Shown one piece after another: positions 19,530-25,674 of a DNA stretch of 56,381 nucleotides (the first letter of the stretch is position 1; each line of letters starts with the position of its first letter). The DNA comes from Pseudoxanthomonas taiwanensis (GTDB taxonomy: Bacteria > Pseudomonadota > Gammaproteobacteria > Xanthomonadales > Xanthomonadaceae): contig NZ_PDWK01000010.1 of NCBI RefSeq assembly GCF_010093135.1, positions 1-56,381 on the forward strand, given 5' to 3'. Under the pieces are notes generated by a model. That model saw only the letters and a list, made by a program, of their open reading frames with translations. It did not search any database and was not told the DNA's origin. A program made the position numbers and the translations under genes.

Positions 19530-20657
19530 TCACGGCGCCTGCAGCGCCGGACGCAGGTTCTCCAGGTTGCCGTCGTTGTCCGCCGGGACGAAGCCCAGCA
19601 GGTGCGCCAGCAGCGGGTACACGTCCACGTTGTCGAACGGCGGCAGCACCTCGCCCTGGCGGAAGGCCGGGCCGGCGGCGATGAACAGCGCGCCCATGGA
19701 CGGCAGTGCCGGATCGTAGCCGTGCGAGCCGCGCACCGGCTCGGCGGCGCGGCGCGCGACGTACTCGCGCGGCAGCGCGTCCCAGCCCTCGTGCATCTGG
19801 CACACGATCGGCGGCACGCGCGGATGGCGGCCGAACCGCCAGCGCGCCGGCAGCTCGGTCCGGCGCCAGCAGTCGTACTGCGGATGCGCGCCCAGCAGGC
19901 GCTGCTCCACCTCCGCCTCGTGGCCGGGCAGGGGCGCGATGCCCAGCACCTGGCCGACGCTGACCACCTTCGCCCGCGCCGGGTCGACGATGTCCTCCAC
20001 GGCCATCACCTGCGCGGCCGGCACCTCGGCCATGCCGTGGTCGGAGACCACGATGATGTTGATGCGCCCGAGCAGGCCCTGCTCCTCCAGCCCCTGCAGC
20101 AGGTGGCCGAAGGCGGCGTCGGCCTCGCGCAGGGCCTGGCGGGCCTGCTCCGAGTGCGGGCCGTAGTAGTGCGCGGCGGTGTCAGTGATGTCGAAGTACA
20201 GGGTCACCAGGTGCGGGCGCGTGGCCGGCGGCTCCGACAGCCAGGCCAGCCCCTGCGCGGCGCGCGCCAGCGAGGGCATGGACTGGTCGAACACCCGCCA
20301 GCGGTCCGGGCGCACGCCGGCGATCTCGGCCTCGGCGCCGGGCCAGAACATGGTGGCGGTGCGCAGGCCGGCCTTGTGCGCGCCCACCCACGCCGGCTCG
20401 CCACCCCACCAGCGGCCGTCGCCCACCGCCTCGCGCAGGTTCAGCCTGAACTCGCCCAGCTCCGGGTCCCACATGGTGTTGTGGATGATGCCGTGGCGGT
20501 CCGGGCGCAGGCCGGTGACCAGGGTGTAGTGGTTGGGGAAGGTCAGCGAGGGATACGAAGGGCGCATCCACTGCGCGCGCACGCCGCCGGAGGCCGAGCA
20601 GGCGGCGAGGAGCAGCAGCAGGAGGAAGCCGAGCAGTCGATGCAGTCGCGGAACCAT
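19530..20657 (-). CDS. NPP/alkaline-phosphatase-superfamily phosphodiesterase lipoprotein, N-terminal metal site missing
   Basis: A 375-aa exported lipoprotein of the nucleotide pyrophosphatase/phosphodiesterase family. The N-terminus is a lipobox signal (L-L-L-A-A-C). The nucleophile Thr motif (P-S-L-T-F-P-N-H-Y-T-L-V-T-G) and later metal motifs (F-D-I-T-D-T-A-A-H, V-V-S-D-H-G-M, H-G-Y-D) are present. The usual strand with the first metal-ligand Asp (a D-G-hR-x-D-Y-type motif before residue ~60) is absent: the signal peptide joins almost directly to V-R-A-Q-W-M-R-P-S-Y-P-S. An in-frame deletion of about 40 residues is inferred, so activity is doubtful. Confidence 0.8.
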   Translation of the reverse strand: MVPRLHRLLGFLLLLLLAACSASGGVRAQWMRPSYPSLTFPNHYTLVTGLRPDRHGIIHNTMWDPELGEFRLNLREAVGDGRWWGGEPAWVGAHKAGLRTATMFWPGAEAEIAGVRPDRWRVFDQSMPSLARAAQGLAWLSEPPATRPHLVTLYFDITDTAAHYYGPHSEQARQALREADAAFGHLLQGLEEQGLLGRINIIVVSDHGMAEVPAAQVMAVEDIVDPARAKVVSVGQVLGIAPLPGHEAEVEQRLLGAHPQYDCWRRTELPARWRFGRHPRVPPIVCQMHEGWDALPREYVARRAAEPVRGSHGYDPALPSMGALFIAAGPAFRQGEVLPPFDNVDVYPLLAHLLGFVPADNDGNLENLRPALQAP

Positions 20658-20852
20658 CACGGGAACGGAAGGACCAAAAATCAGGTGAGCTTGGCAGAGT
20701 CCGATGACGAATGCATGGCCTTGACGGCACGGGCGGATTCCACTCCGGCGTGGCGGCGGGGCTGACGGGTGCCTGAAACCCGGGACGGCCCGGCGGCCCG
20801 GGCATGGCGGGCGGTGGTACAAGGAGGGAGTCGCCCACACCGGAGCCAGACC

Positions 20853-21260
20853 GTGAACCGCAAGGCGTTCCTGCTGTGGGGGCTGCTGGCGGCCGTTCCG
20901 GTGCCGGCCTGGGCGCAGGCGCAGCCGTCGGTGCAGCCCAACCGCTACGGCAGCCAGGCCACTCCGCCGTCCAACGACCCGGCCGCGGCCTACCAGCGCC
21001 AGCGCCCCGCCATCGAGGCGGCGCAGCGGGCGCAGAAGTCCGCCACCGACCGCGCGGCGGACCAGCGCTACGCCCAGGCGATCGAGGCCACCCGCCGCCG
21101 GCTGGAGGCCGACCGCCAGCGCACCGAGCGCCTGCGCGCGGCCGCCCCGTCGCTGGCCGAGTCCGAGCACCTGCGGCAGGAATTCGAGCAGCGTCGCCAG
21201 GCCTACGAACGCGAGCGCGAGGCGCTGGAGCGCGAGCGTGCCCGGGGGCCGCCGCCGTAG
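20853..21260 (+). CDS. Small exported coiled-coil protein, unknown function
   Basis: A 135-aa protein with a clear signal peptide (N-R-K-A-F-L-L-W-G ending P-A-W-A-Q-A-Q). It is followed by a Gln/Pro segment and a charged Arg/Glu/Ala coiled coil up to the Pro-rich end. The GTG at 20853 is chosen because it places the signal peptide at the N-terminus and has GGAG upstream. It is not recognised as a named family and is likely periplasmic. It diverges from the phosphodiesterase gene; the 195 bp between them hold no other gene. Confidence 0.65.
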   Translation: MNRKAFLLWGLLAAVPVPAWAQAQPSVQPNRYGSQATPPSNDPAAAYQRQRPAIEAAQRAQKSATDRAADQRYAQAIEATRRRLEADRQRTERLRAAAPSLAESEHLRQEFEQRRQAYEREREALERERARGPPP

Positions 21261-21371
21261 CCGGGGTGCCGCCGCCCGGATCCGCGGACCGTGCTGCGGC
21301 GCAGCGGCAAGCGGTGGCAGGCAGGGTGGGGCGATAATCGCGGCAATCCCCCGTCTTCAGGCCCCGCCGGC

Positions 21372-23045
21372 ATGACCGATCCGCGCCATGATCCGTCCCG
21401 CGTCGTCCGCGCCCCGCGCGGCACCACCCTGCATTGCCGTTCCTGGCTGACCGAGGCCGCCTACCGCATGATCCAGAACAACCTGGATCCGGAGGTGGCC
21501 GAGGATCCGGCGCGGCTGGTGGTGTACGGCGGCATCGGCCGCGCCGCGCGCGACTGGGAATGCTTCGACGCCATCCTCGCCACCCTGCGCGAGCTGCGCG
21601 ACGACCAGACCCTGCTGGTGCAGTCCGGCAAGCCGGTGGGCGTGTTCCCGACCCATCCGGACGCGCCGCGGGTGCTGATCGCCAACTCCAACCTGGTGCC
21701 GTACTGGGCCACCTGGGAGCACTTCAACGAGCTGGACCGCAAGGGCCTGATGATGTACGGCCAGATGACGGCCGGCTCGTGGATCTACATCGGCTCGCAG
21801 GGCATCGTCCAGGGCACCTACGAGACTTTCGTGGAGATGGGCCGCCAGCACTACGGCGGCGACCTGACCGGCAGGTGGATCCTCACCGCCGGCCTGGGTG
21901 GCATGGGCGGGGCGCAGCCGCTGGCGGCGACCATGGCCGGGGCCAGCTGCCTGGTGGTCGAGTGCCGGCAAAGCCGCATCGACTTCCGCCTGCGTACCGG
22001 CTACCTGGACGAGCAGGCCACCGACCTGGACGACGCGCTGGAGCGCATCGGGCGCTACACCAAGGCCGGCCAGGCCCGCTCGATCGCCCTGCTGGGCAAC
22101 GCCGCCGACGTCCTGCCGGAGCTGGTGCGCCGCGGCGTGCGCCCGGACGCGGTCACCGACCAGACCTCGGCGCACGACCCGCTGCGCGGCTACCTGCCGC
22201 AGGGCCTGACCGTGGCCGAGTGGGAGGAGGAACAGGAGGTCGTGCCCGAGCGCGTGCGCGACCTGGCCATGAAGTCCATGCGCGTGCACGTGGAAGCGAT
22301 GCTGGCCTTCCACCGCATGGGCGTGCCGGTGTTCGACTACGGCAACAACATCCGGCAGATGGCCTTCGATGCCGGCTGCAAGGACGCCTTCGACTTCCCC
22401 GGCTTCGTTCCCGCCTACGTGCGTCCGCTGTTCTGCCGCGGCATCGGCCCGTTCCGCTGGGTGGCCCTGAGCGGCGATCCGGAGGACATCGCCAGGACCG
22501 ATGCCAAGGTGAAGGAACTGATCCCGGACGACCCCCACCTGCACCGCTGGCTGGACATGGCCGCCGAGCGCATCCGCTTCCAGGGCCTGCCGGCGCGCAT
22601 CTGCTGGGTCGGCCTGGGCCAGCGCCACCGCCTGGGCCTGGCCTTCAACGAGATGGTGCGCAAGGGCGAGCTCAAGGCCCCGGTGGTGATCGGCCGCGAT
22701 CATCTGGACAGTGGCAGCGTCGCCAGCCCCAACCGCGAGACCGAGGCCATGCGCGACGGCAGCGACGCGGTCAGCGACTGGCCGCTGCTCAACGCCATGC
22801 TCAACGTTGCCGGAGGCGCCACCTGGGTCAGCCTGCACCACGGCGGCGGCGTGGGCATGGGCTATTCCCAGCACTCCGGCGTGGTGATCGTCTGCGACGG
22901 CAGCGAGGCCGCCGACCGCCGCATCGAGCGCGTGCTTTGGAACGATCCCGGCACCGGGGTGATGCGTCACGCGGACGCGGGCTACGAGATCGCCCAGGAC
23001 TGCGCGAAGGAGCAGGGGCTGCAGCTGCCGATGGTGGGGCGGTAG
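21372..23045 (+). CDS. hutU: Urocanate hydratase
   Basis: Converts urocanate to imidazolone propionate in histidine degradation using tightly bound NAD+. It is 557 aa, the usual length. Typical blocks are visible: [12 protein letters not shown] near residue 51, [11 protein letters not shown] for NAD binding, and [12 protein letters not shown] with the conserved cysteine. The other hut genes (hutH, hutI, hutC) are not in this window, so the gene stands alone here. The stretch 23046-23381 downstream contains no recognisable gene. Confidence 0.95.
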   Translation: MTDPRHDPSRVVRAPRGTTLHCRSWLTEAAYRMIQNNLDPEVAEDPARLVVYGGIGRAARDWECFDAILATLRELRDDQTLLVQSGKPVGVFPTHPDAPRVLIANSNLVPYWATWEHFNELDRKGLMMYGQMTAGSWIYIGSQGIVQGTYETFVEMGRQHYGGDLTGRWILTAGLGGMGGAQPLAATMAGASCLVVECRQSRIDFRLRTGYLDEQATDLDDALERIGRYTKAGQARSIALLGNAADVLPELVRRGVRPDAVTDQTSAHDPLRGYLPQGLTVAEWEEEQEVVPERVRDLAMKSMRVHVEAMLAFHRMGVPVFDYGNNIRQMAFDAGCKDAFDFPGFVPAYVRPLFCRGIGPFRWVALSGDPEDIARTDAKVKELIPDDPHLHRWLDMAAERIRFQGLPARICWVGLGQRHRLGLAFNEMVRKGELKAPVVIGRDHLDSGSVASPNRETEAMRDGSDAVSDWPLLNAMLNVAGGATWVSLHHGGGVGMGYSQHSGVVIVCDGSEAADRRIERVLWNDPGTGVMRHADAGYEIAQDCAKEQGLQLPMVGR

Positions 23046-23381
23046 GGGCGCCCGGCGCCCCGGGTGGCGGCGGGTACGGCCCTGCCGGTCGTTCCCGTCG
23101 CTTCAGTGGGTCGCCAGGTTGCCGAATTGCCCGGAATGCCGGAGGGACTGAGGGACTGAGGTCAAGGCACGGCGGCGGTCGCCGGGGGCGCCCTGGCGTG
23201 TGGCCTGCTGCCGTCCCGCCCCCGGTCCTGGCCCTCGCGGGCCAGCACCTCCTCCTTTACCTCCCGGCAGCCGGCACACGCCATGGCGCTTCTGGCGTGG
23301 CGGGACGCGGGACGGTGGTGCGGGGCAGCCTCGACCTGGGGGGCAGCCGGCCGGGTAGAGGCCGGAAACGGTTGATTGCGT

Positions 23382-23675
23382 GATTCCCACCCGGCGATGA
23401 GTGGCAATCGCTGGCGCGCGAGCGATTTCGATACGCGGACGAATGGAAATCAGTGGCCGTCGAGCAGTTTCCATACGCGGATGAATGGAAATCACTGGAC
23501 GCCGAGCGGTTTCCATACGGCGACCAGTGATCAAGACTGGCGCGCCAGCGATTTCCATACGACGGTGAATGGAGATCACCGGCGTCCTAGTGATTTCGAT
23601 ACGCGCGCGCATGGAAATCAGTCGACTGCCAGTGATTTCCAGTCGAGGCCCGGTGGCAGACATTGGCGCGTATCC
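23382..23675. repeat. Seven-unit 42-bp tandem array of dyad-symmetric repeats next to intI
   Basis: Units start at 23382, 23424, 23466, 23508, 23550, 23592 and 23634, exactly 42 bp apart. Each unit has a left box GATTTCCAT, a 10-nt segment near ACGCGGATGA, a right box ATGGAAATC (the reverse complement of the left box), and a 14-nt linker near ACTGGCGCGCCAGT that is itself palindromic. The first and last units are the most degenerate and unit 4 has lost its right box. Stem-loops can form in two registers: left-right within a unit, or right-linker-left across units. Open frames of 14-residue repeats run through the array on both strands (plus: D-F-H-T-R-x-N-G-N-x-W-x-x-S; minus: R-M-E-I-x-x-x-P-V-I-S-I-H-x). 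The last unit ends 28 bp from the intI stop. It is not CRISPR, since the between-box segments are conserved rather than unique. Confidence 0.9.
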
Positions 23676-23703
23676 GGCGGCAGGGCACGCGCGGGCAGGG
23701 CCG

Positions 23704-24711
23704 TCAACGGTCCAGCGGACTGAGCACACCGAGCGCGCCGCGGTTGAGCACGTGCGTGTAGATCTGGGTGGTGGCCACGTCCTTGTGGCCCAGCAGCTCC
23801 TGCACTGTGCGGATGTCGGCGCCGGACTCCAGCAGGTGCGTGGCGAAACAATGGCGCAGGGTGTGCGGGGTGACCGGCTTGTCGAAGCCGGCCTCGCGCG
23901 CCGCCCGGCGCACCGCCGACTGCAGCACCTTCTCGTCGATATGGTGGCGCCGCCTCACCCCGTCGCGCGGGTCGACCGAAATGCGCGTGGCCGGGAACAC
24001 GTACCGCCATCCCGGCTCCGCGGCCGCGTTGGGATACTTGCGTGCCAGCGCGTGCGGCAGGTGCACCCGGCCCAGTCCGCAGGCCAGGTCGCGCGCGTGC
24101 AGCAGGCGCACCTCCGCCAGCTGGCGCAGCAGCGCCTCGCGCAGCGCGCCCGGGAGCACCGTCATCCGGTCCTTGCCGCCCTTGCCATCGCGGATGGTCA
24201 GCTCGTTGCGCTCCAGGTCCACGTCTTTGACCCGCAGCCGCGTGCACTCCATCAGCCGCAACCCGCTGCCGTAGAGCAGCCCGGCCATCAGCGCCTCACG
24301 GCCCGACAGCCGCTCCAGCAGCCGCGCCACCTGCGCCCGCGACAGCACCACCGGCAGCCGCCGCGCACGCTTCGCCCGGACGACATTCTCCATCCACGGC
24401 AGCTCGATCCCCAATACCTCCCGGTAGAGGAAGAGCAGGGCGGCCAGCGCCTGGTTCTGGGTACTGGCGGCGACCTGGTCGCGCGTGGCCAGGCCGGTGA
24501 GAAACGCCTCCACCGCCGATCCGTCCAGTTCCGCCGGATGCCGCGGCAGCCACGCCCGGATATACCGGCGAATCCAGTACAGGTACGCCTGTTCGGTGCG
24601 CAGGCTGTAGTGCTTCAGACGCAACCGCCCGCGAACCTGGTCCAGTAACCGGGGTGCCCCACGGGGTGCTACGCCCCCTGTTATCGCGGCGAGCTCGCCG
24701 TCATAAGACAT
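23704..24711 (-). CDS. intI: Integron integrase, apparently intact
   Basis: A 335-aa tyrosine recombinase of the IntI family, which recombines folded attC sites and attI to capture and shuffle cassettes. The N-terminal SAM-like domain (~residues 20-110) contains Y-S-L-R-T-E-Q-A-Y. The catalytic set is complete: R152 (G-L-R-L-M-E), a lysine in G-K-G-G-K, H283 and R286 (T-P-H-T-L-R-H), H309 (L-G-H-K) and Y318 (Q-I-Y-T-H). The extra IntI-specific patch (~residues 215-245, A-L-A-R-K-Y-P-N and W-R-Y-V-F-P) separates it from XerC/D and phage integrases. The start is supported by an AAGGAGG site 7 bp upstream. It diverges from the cassettes, the standard integron layout. Confidence 0.95.
   Translation of the reverse strand: MSYDGELAAITGGVAPRGAPRLLDQVRGRLRLKHYSLRTEQAYLYWIRRYIRAWLPRHPAELDGSAVEAFLTGLATRDQVAASTQNQALAALLFLYREVLGIELPWMENVVRAKRARRLPVVLSRAQVARLLERLSGREALMAGLLYGSGLRLMECTRLRVKDVDLERNELTIRDGKGGKDRMTVLPGALREALLRQLAEVRLLHARDLACGLGRVHLPHALARKYPNAAAEPGWRYVFPATRISVDPRDGVRRRHHIDEKVLQSAVRRAAREAGFDKPVTPHTLRHCFATHLLESGADIRTVQELLGHKDVATTQIYTHVLNRGALGVLSPLDR
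24665..24677. repeat. 13-bp direct repeat copy 1, within the 5' end of intI
   Basis: GGTGCTACGCCCC here is repeated exactly at 24836-24848 in the attI region, 171 bp away. Paired direct repeats near attI are known integrase-binding sites in class 1 integrons. Whether these serve that role is inference, and this copy lies inside coding sequence. Confidence 0.5.
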
Positions 24712-24768
24712 ATCGGGGCCTCCTTGCCGTCGAAACGGCTAGCGTGCCCCGCGTTCGACCACGTTCCC

Positions 24769-24786
24769 ATCAGGCAAATGCCTGAT
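24769..24786. promoter_or_regulatory. 18-bp dyad between intI and the cassettes
   Basis: ATCAGGCA-AA-TGCCTGAT is a perfect 8-bp inverted repeat with a 2-nt centre, 58 bp upstream of the intI ATG and 20 bp before the candidate cassette promoter. It looks like an operator for a dimeric regulator. It does not match the LexA motifs I know, so the regulator is unknown. Confidence 0.5.
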
Positions 24787-24805
24787 CCGCATAGGACTTT
24801 GCCAA

Positions 24806-24834
24806 TTGACGGCGTCAGGGCCGAGCCGTAGGCT
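24806..24834 (+). promoter_or_regulatory. Candidate cassette promoter Pc
   Basis: TTGACG (24806-24811) and TAGGCT (24829-24834) are separated by 17 bp and point toward the cassettes. They end 35 bp before the first cassette junction. The -35 box is good and the -10 box moderate for sigma-70. Confidence 0.45.
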
Positions 24835-24835
24835 C

Positions 24836-24848
24836 GGTGCTACGCCCC
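24836..24848. repeat. 13-bp direct repeat copy 2, in attI
   Basis: Second exact copy of GGTGCTACGCCCC (first at 24665-24677), 20 bp before the crossover point. It is a possible accessory IntI-binding repeat. Confidence 0.5.
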
Positions 24849-24868
24849 GCCTTGGGGTCTACTGGTAG

Positions 24869-25237
24869 TTAGCTCTCACAGGAAGGACCTCAGGTCTATG
24901 CAGGAAAAAGTGCCCAGCTCACGTTTCAGCGTCGGCAGATTCGTGGTCATGCTTGGATTCGCAGCTGTTGTCTTTGGTCTTGGGCGGAAGCAGCCCGATG
25001 CTCCGATGGTGCTCCTCACCGCAGGCATGGTGTTCCTGGCTTTCTTCTCGGGAGTATTCGATCCGCTGACACCAACAAAACTCACTGAGCGACCCTCCAC
25101 CGTGCTGGGTTGGCTAGCATTCGCGGCCGGTATTATGGGCATCGTGCTCATACTTTTCAGCGCTGGGTTGAGGCTCAGGTGAGAGCTAACAATTCGTTCA
25201 AGCCGACGCCGCTTCGCGGCGCGGCTTAACTCAGGTG
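24869..25237 (+). mobile_element. Integron gene cassette 1
   Basis: Runs from TTAGCTC just after the attI crossover to the G of the attC1 GTTAG core. The first bases (GTTAGCTC across the junction) are the reverse complement of the GAGCTAAC that opens attC1, which defines a circularisable cassette. It carries one forward gene and is visibly poorer in GC than the flanking chromosome. Confidence 0.9.
24898..25182 (+). CDS. Cassette 1 protein: small membrane protein, unknown function
   Basis: A 94-aa protein with about three hydrophobic segments (V-V-M-L-G-F-A-A-V-V-F-G-L; L-L-T-A-G-M-V-F-L-A-F-F; L-A-F-A-A-G-I-M-G-I-V-L-I-L-F) and short basic ends (R-K-Q-P; G-L-R-L-R). It is probably an inner-membrane protein and belongs to no family I recognise. 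AGGAAGGA lies about 11 bp upstream of the ATG. The gene nearly fills the cassette and ends 2 bp before attC1. Confidence 0.75.
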   Translation: MQEKVPSSRFSVGRFVVMLGFAAVVFGLGRKQPDAPMVLLTAGMVFLAFFSGVFDPLTPTKLTERPSTVLGWLAFAAGIMGIVLILFSAGLRLR

Positions 25238-25241
25238 TTAG
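25185..25241. other. attC1 recombination site
   Basis: A 57-bp site opening with GCTAAC and closing with GTTAG. The inner arms AAGCCGACGCCGC and GCGGCGCGGCTT fold on a TTCG-centred hairpin. It is strikingly similar to the attC of aadA-type resistance cassettes as I remember it. The crossover point is G25237/T25238. Confidence 0.92.
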
Positions 25242-25664
25242 ACCAACATGGGAGGTGTCATGGCAACTCGATCCAAGAAGCCTACGAAGTCTGCGTCTAC
25301 GTCGGGAACGACGGCGGCTCCAGCGAAAGCCAAGGGCGCGCCGAGAAACCAGAAGAACTTGATCCCCGTGCAGTCGGGGCATGTTGCCGTTTACGCGAGT
25401 CCGCGAGTGTCCCGCGCCCTCGATGAGATTACGGAGGACATGACGCTTTATCACGGCGTTCGTCTCTCGCAGGTTCTTGAGGCGGTCTACACTCAGGGCA
25501 AGAAGGACGGCGCTCGCACAGCCTTTGAGGAACTAGACAAAAAGATCCGGGAGGTCCACAAGGCCGTGCCGCACAAGAACCCGGGGAAACCCAAGAAGAC
25601 GAAATAGTTGGTCTAACAATTCGCCCAAGCCGACGCCGCTTCGCGGCGCGGCTTAACTCAGGTG
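25238..25664 (+). mobile_element. Integron gene cassette 2
   Basis: Runs from TTAGACCAA to the G of the attC2 core. The start is complementary to TTGGTCTAAC at the attC2 opening, confirming cassette identity. It holds one forward gene. Confidence 0.9.
25260..25607 (+). CDS. Cassette 2 protein: small basic protein, unknown function
   Basis: 115 aa from the ATG at 25260, which has GGAGG 5 bp upstream; an ATG at 25248 would add four residues but lacks that site. The Lys/Ala/Ser/Thr-rich disordered N-terminus (T-R-S-K-K-P-T-K) leads to a predicted helical core (S-P-R-V-S-R-A-L-D-E-I-T-E-D; R-L-S-Q-V-L-E-A-V-Y; F-E-E-L-D-K-K-I-R-E-V) and a Lys/Pro tail. The core is loosely like ribbon-helix-helix or antitoxin-type DNA-binding proteins, but no firm family match is claimed. 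Confidence 0.75.
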   Translation: MATRSKKPTKSASTSGTTAAPAKAKGAPRNQKNLIPVQSGHVAVYASPRVSRALDEITEDMTLYHGVRLSQVLEAVYTQGKKDGARTAFEELDKKIREVHKAVPHKNPGKPKKTK

Positions 25665-25668
25665 TTAG
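25611..25668. other. attC2 recombination site
   Basis: A 58-bp site nearly identical to attC1. The hairpin arms and the TTAACTCAGGTGTTAG end are the same, and the visible internal change is in the TTCGTTCAA/TTCGCCCAA stretch. The opening GTCTAAC and closing GTTAGCT differ as expected from the flanking cassettes. Crossover G25664/T25665. Confidence 0.92.
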
Positions 25669-25674
25669 CTCCCT

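Larger units (their letters stand above)
24712..24868. other. attI region of the integron
   Basis: Non-coding region between the divergent intI start and the first cassette. The recombination core is GTTAGCT, with crossover expected between G24868 and T24869. It holds an 18-bp dyad (24769-24786), a promoter-like pair (24806-24834), a 7-bp hairpin CCGAGCC-GTA-GGCTCGG (24821-24837) and the second copy of a 13-bp direct repeat (24836-24848). The site is placed by its position and by the match of the cassette start to the attC1 end. Confidence 0.8.

Noticed and set aside
23382..23675. CRISPR array
   Set aside because: The segments between boxes are semi-conserved rather than unique spacers, the period is rigid, the repeats are dyads in both registers, and no cas genes are nearby.
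23382..23675. TIGR-type guide array
   Set aside because: The tandem dyad layout is reminiscent, but no Tas-like (Nop-domain) gene is present, and the variable segments are too similar to be independent guides.
23382..23675. Degenerate attC sites in the 42-bp array
   Set aside because: No GTTRRRY/RYYYAAC core pair brackets the hairpins, and the stems do not match attC1/attC2.
23704..24711. XerC/XerD or phage integrase
   Set aside because: It has the extra IntI-specific patch and a divergent attI followed by real cassettes; no phage genes are nearby.
24769..24786. LexA (SOS) box for intI
   Set aside because: The dyad does not match CTG-N10-CAG or the xanthomonad LexA motifs I know.
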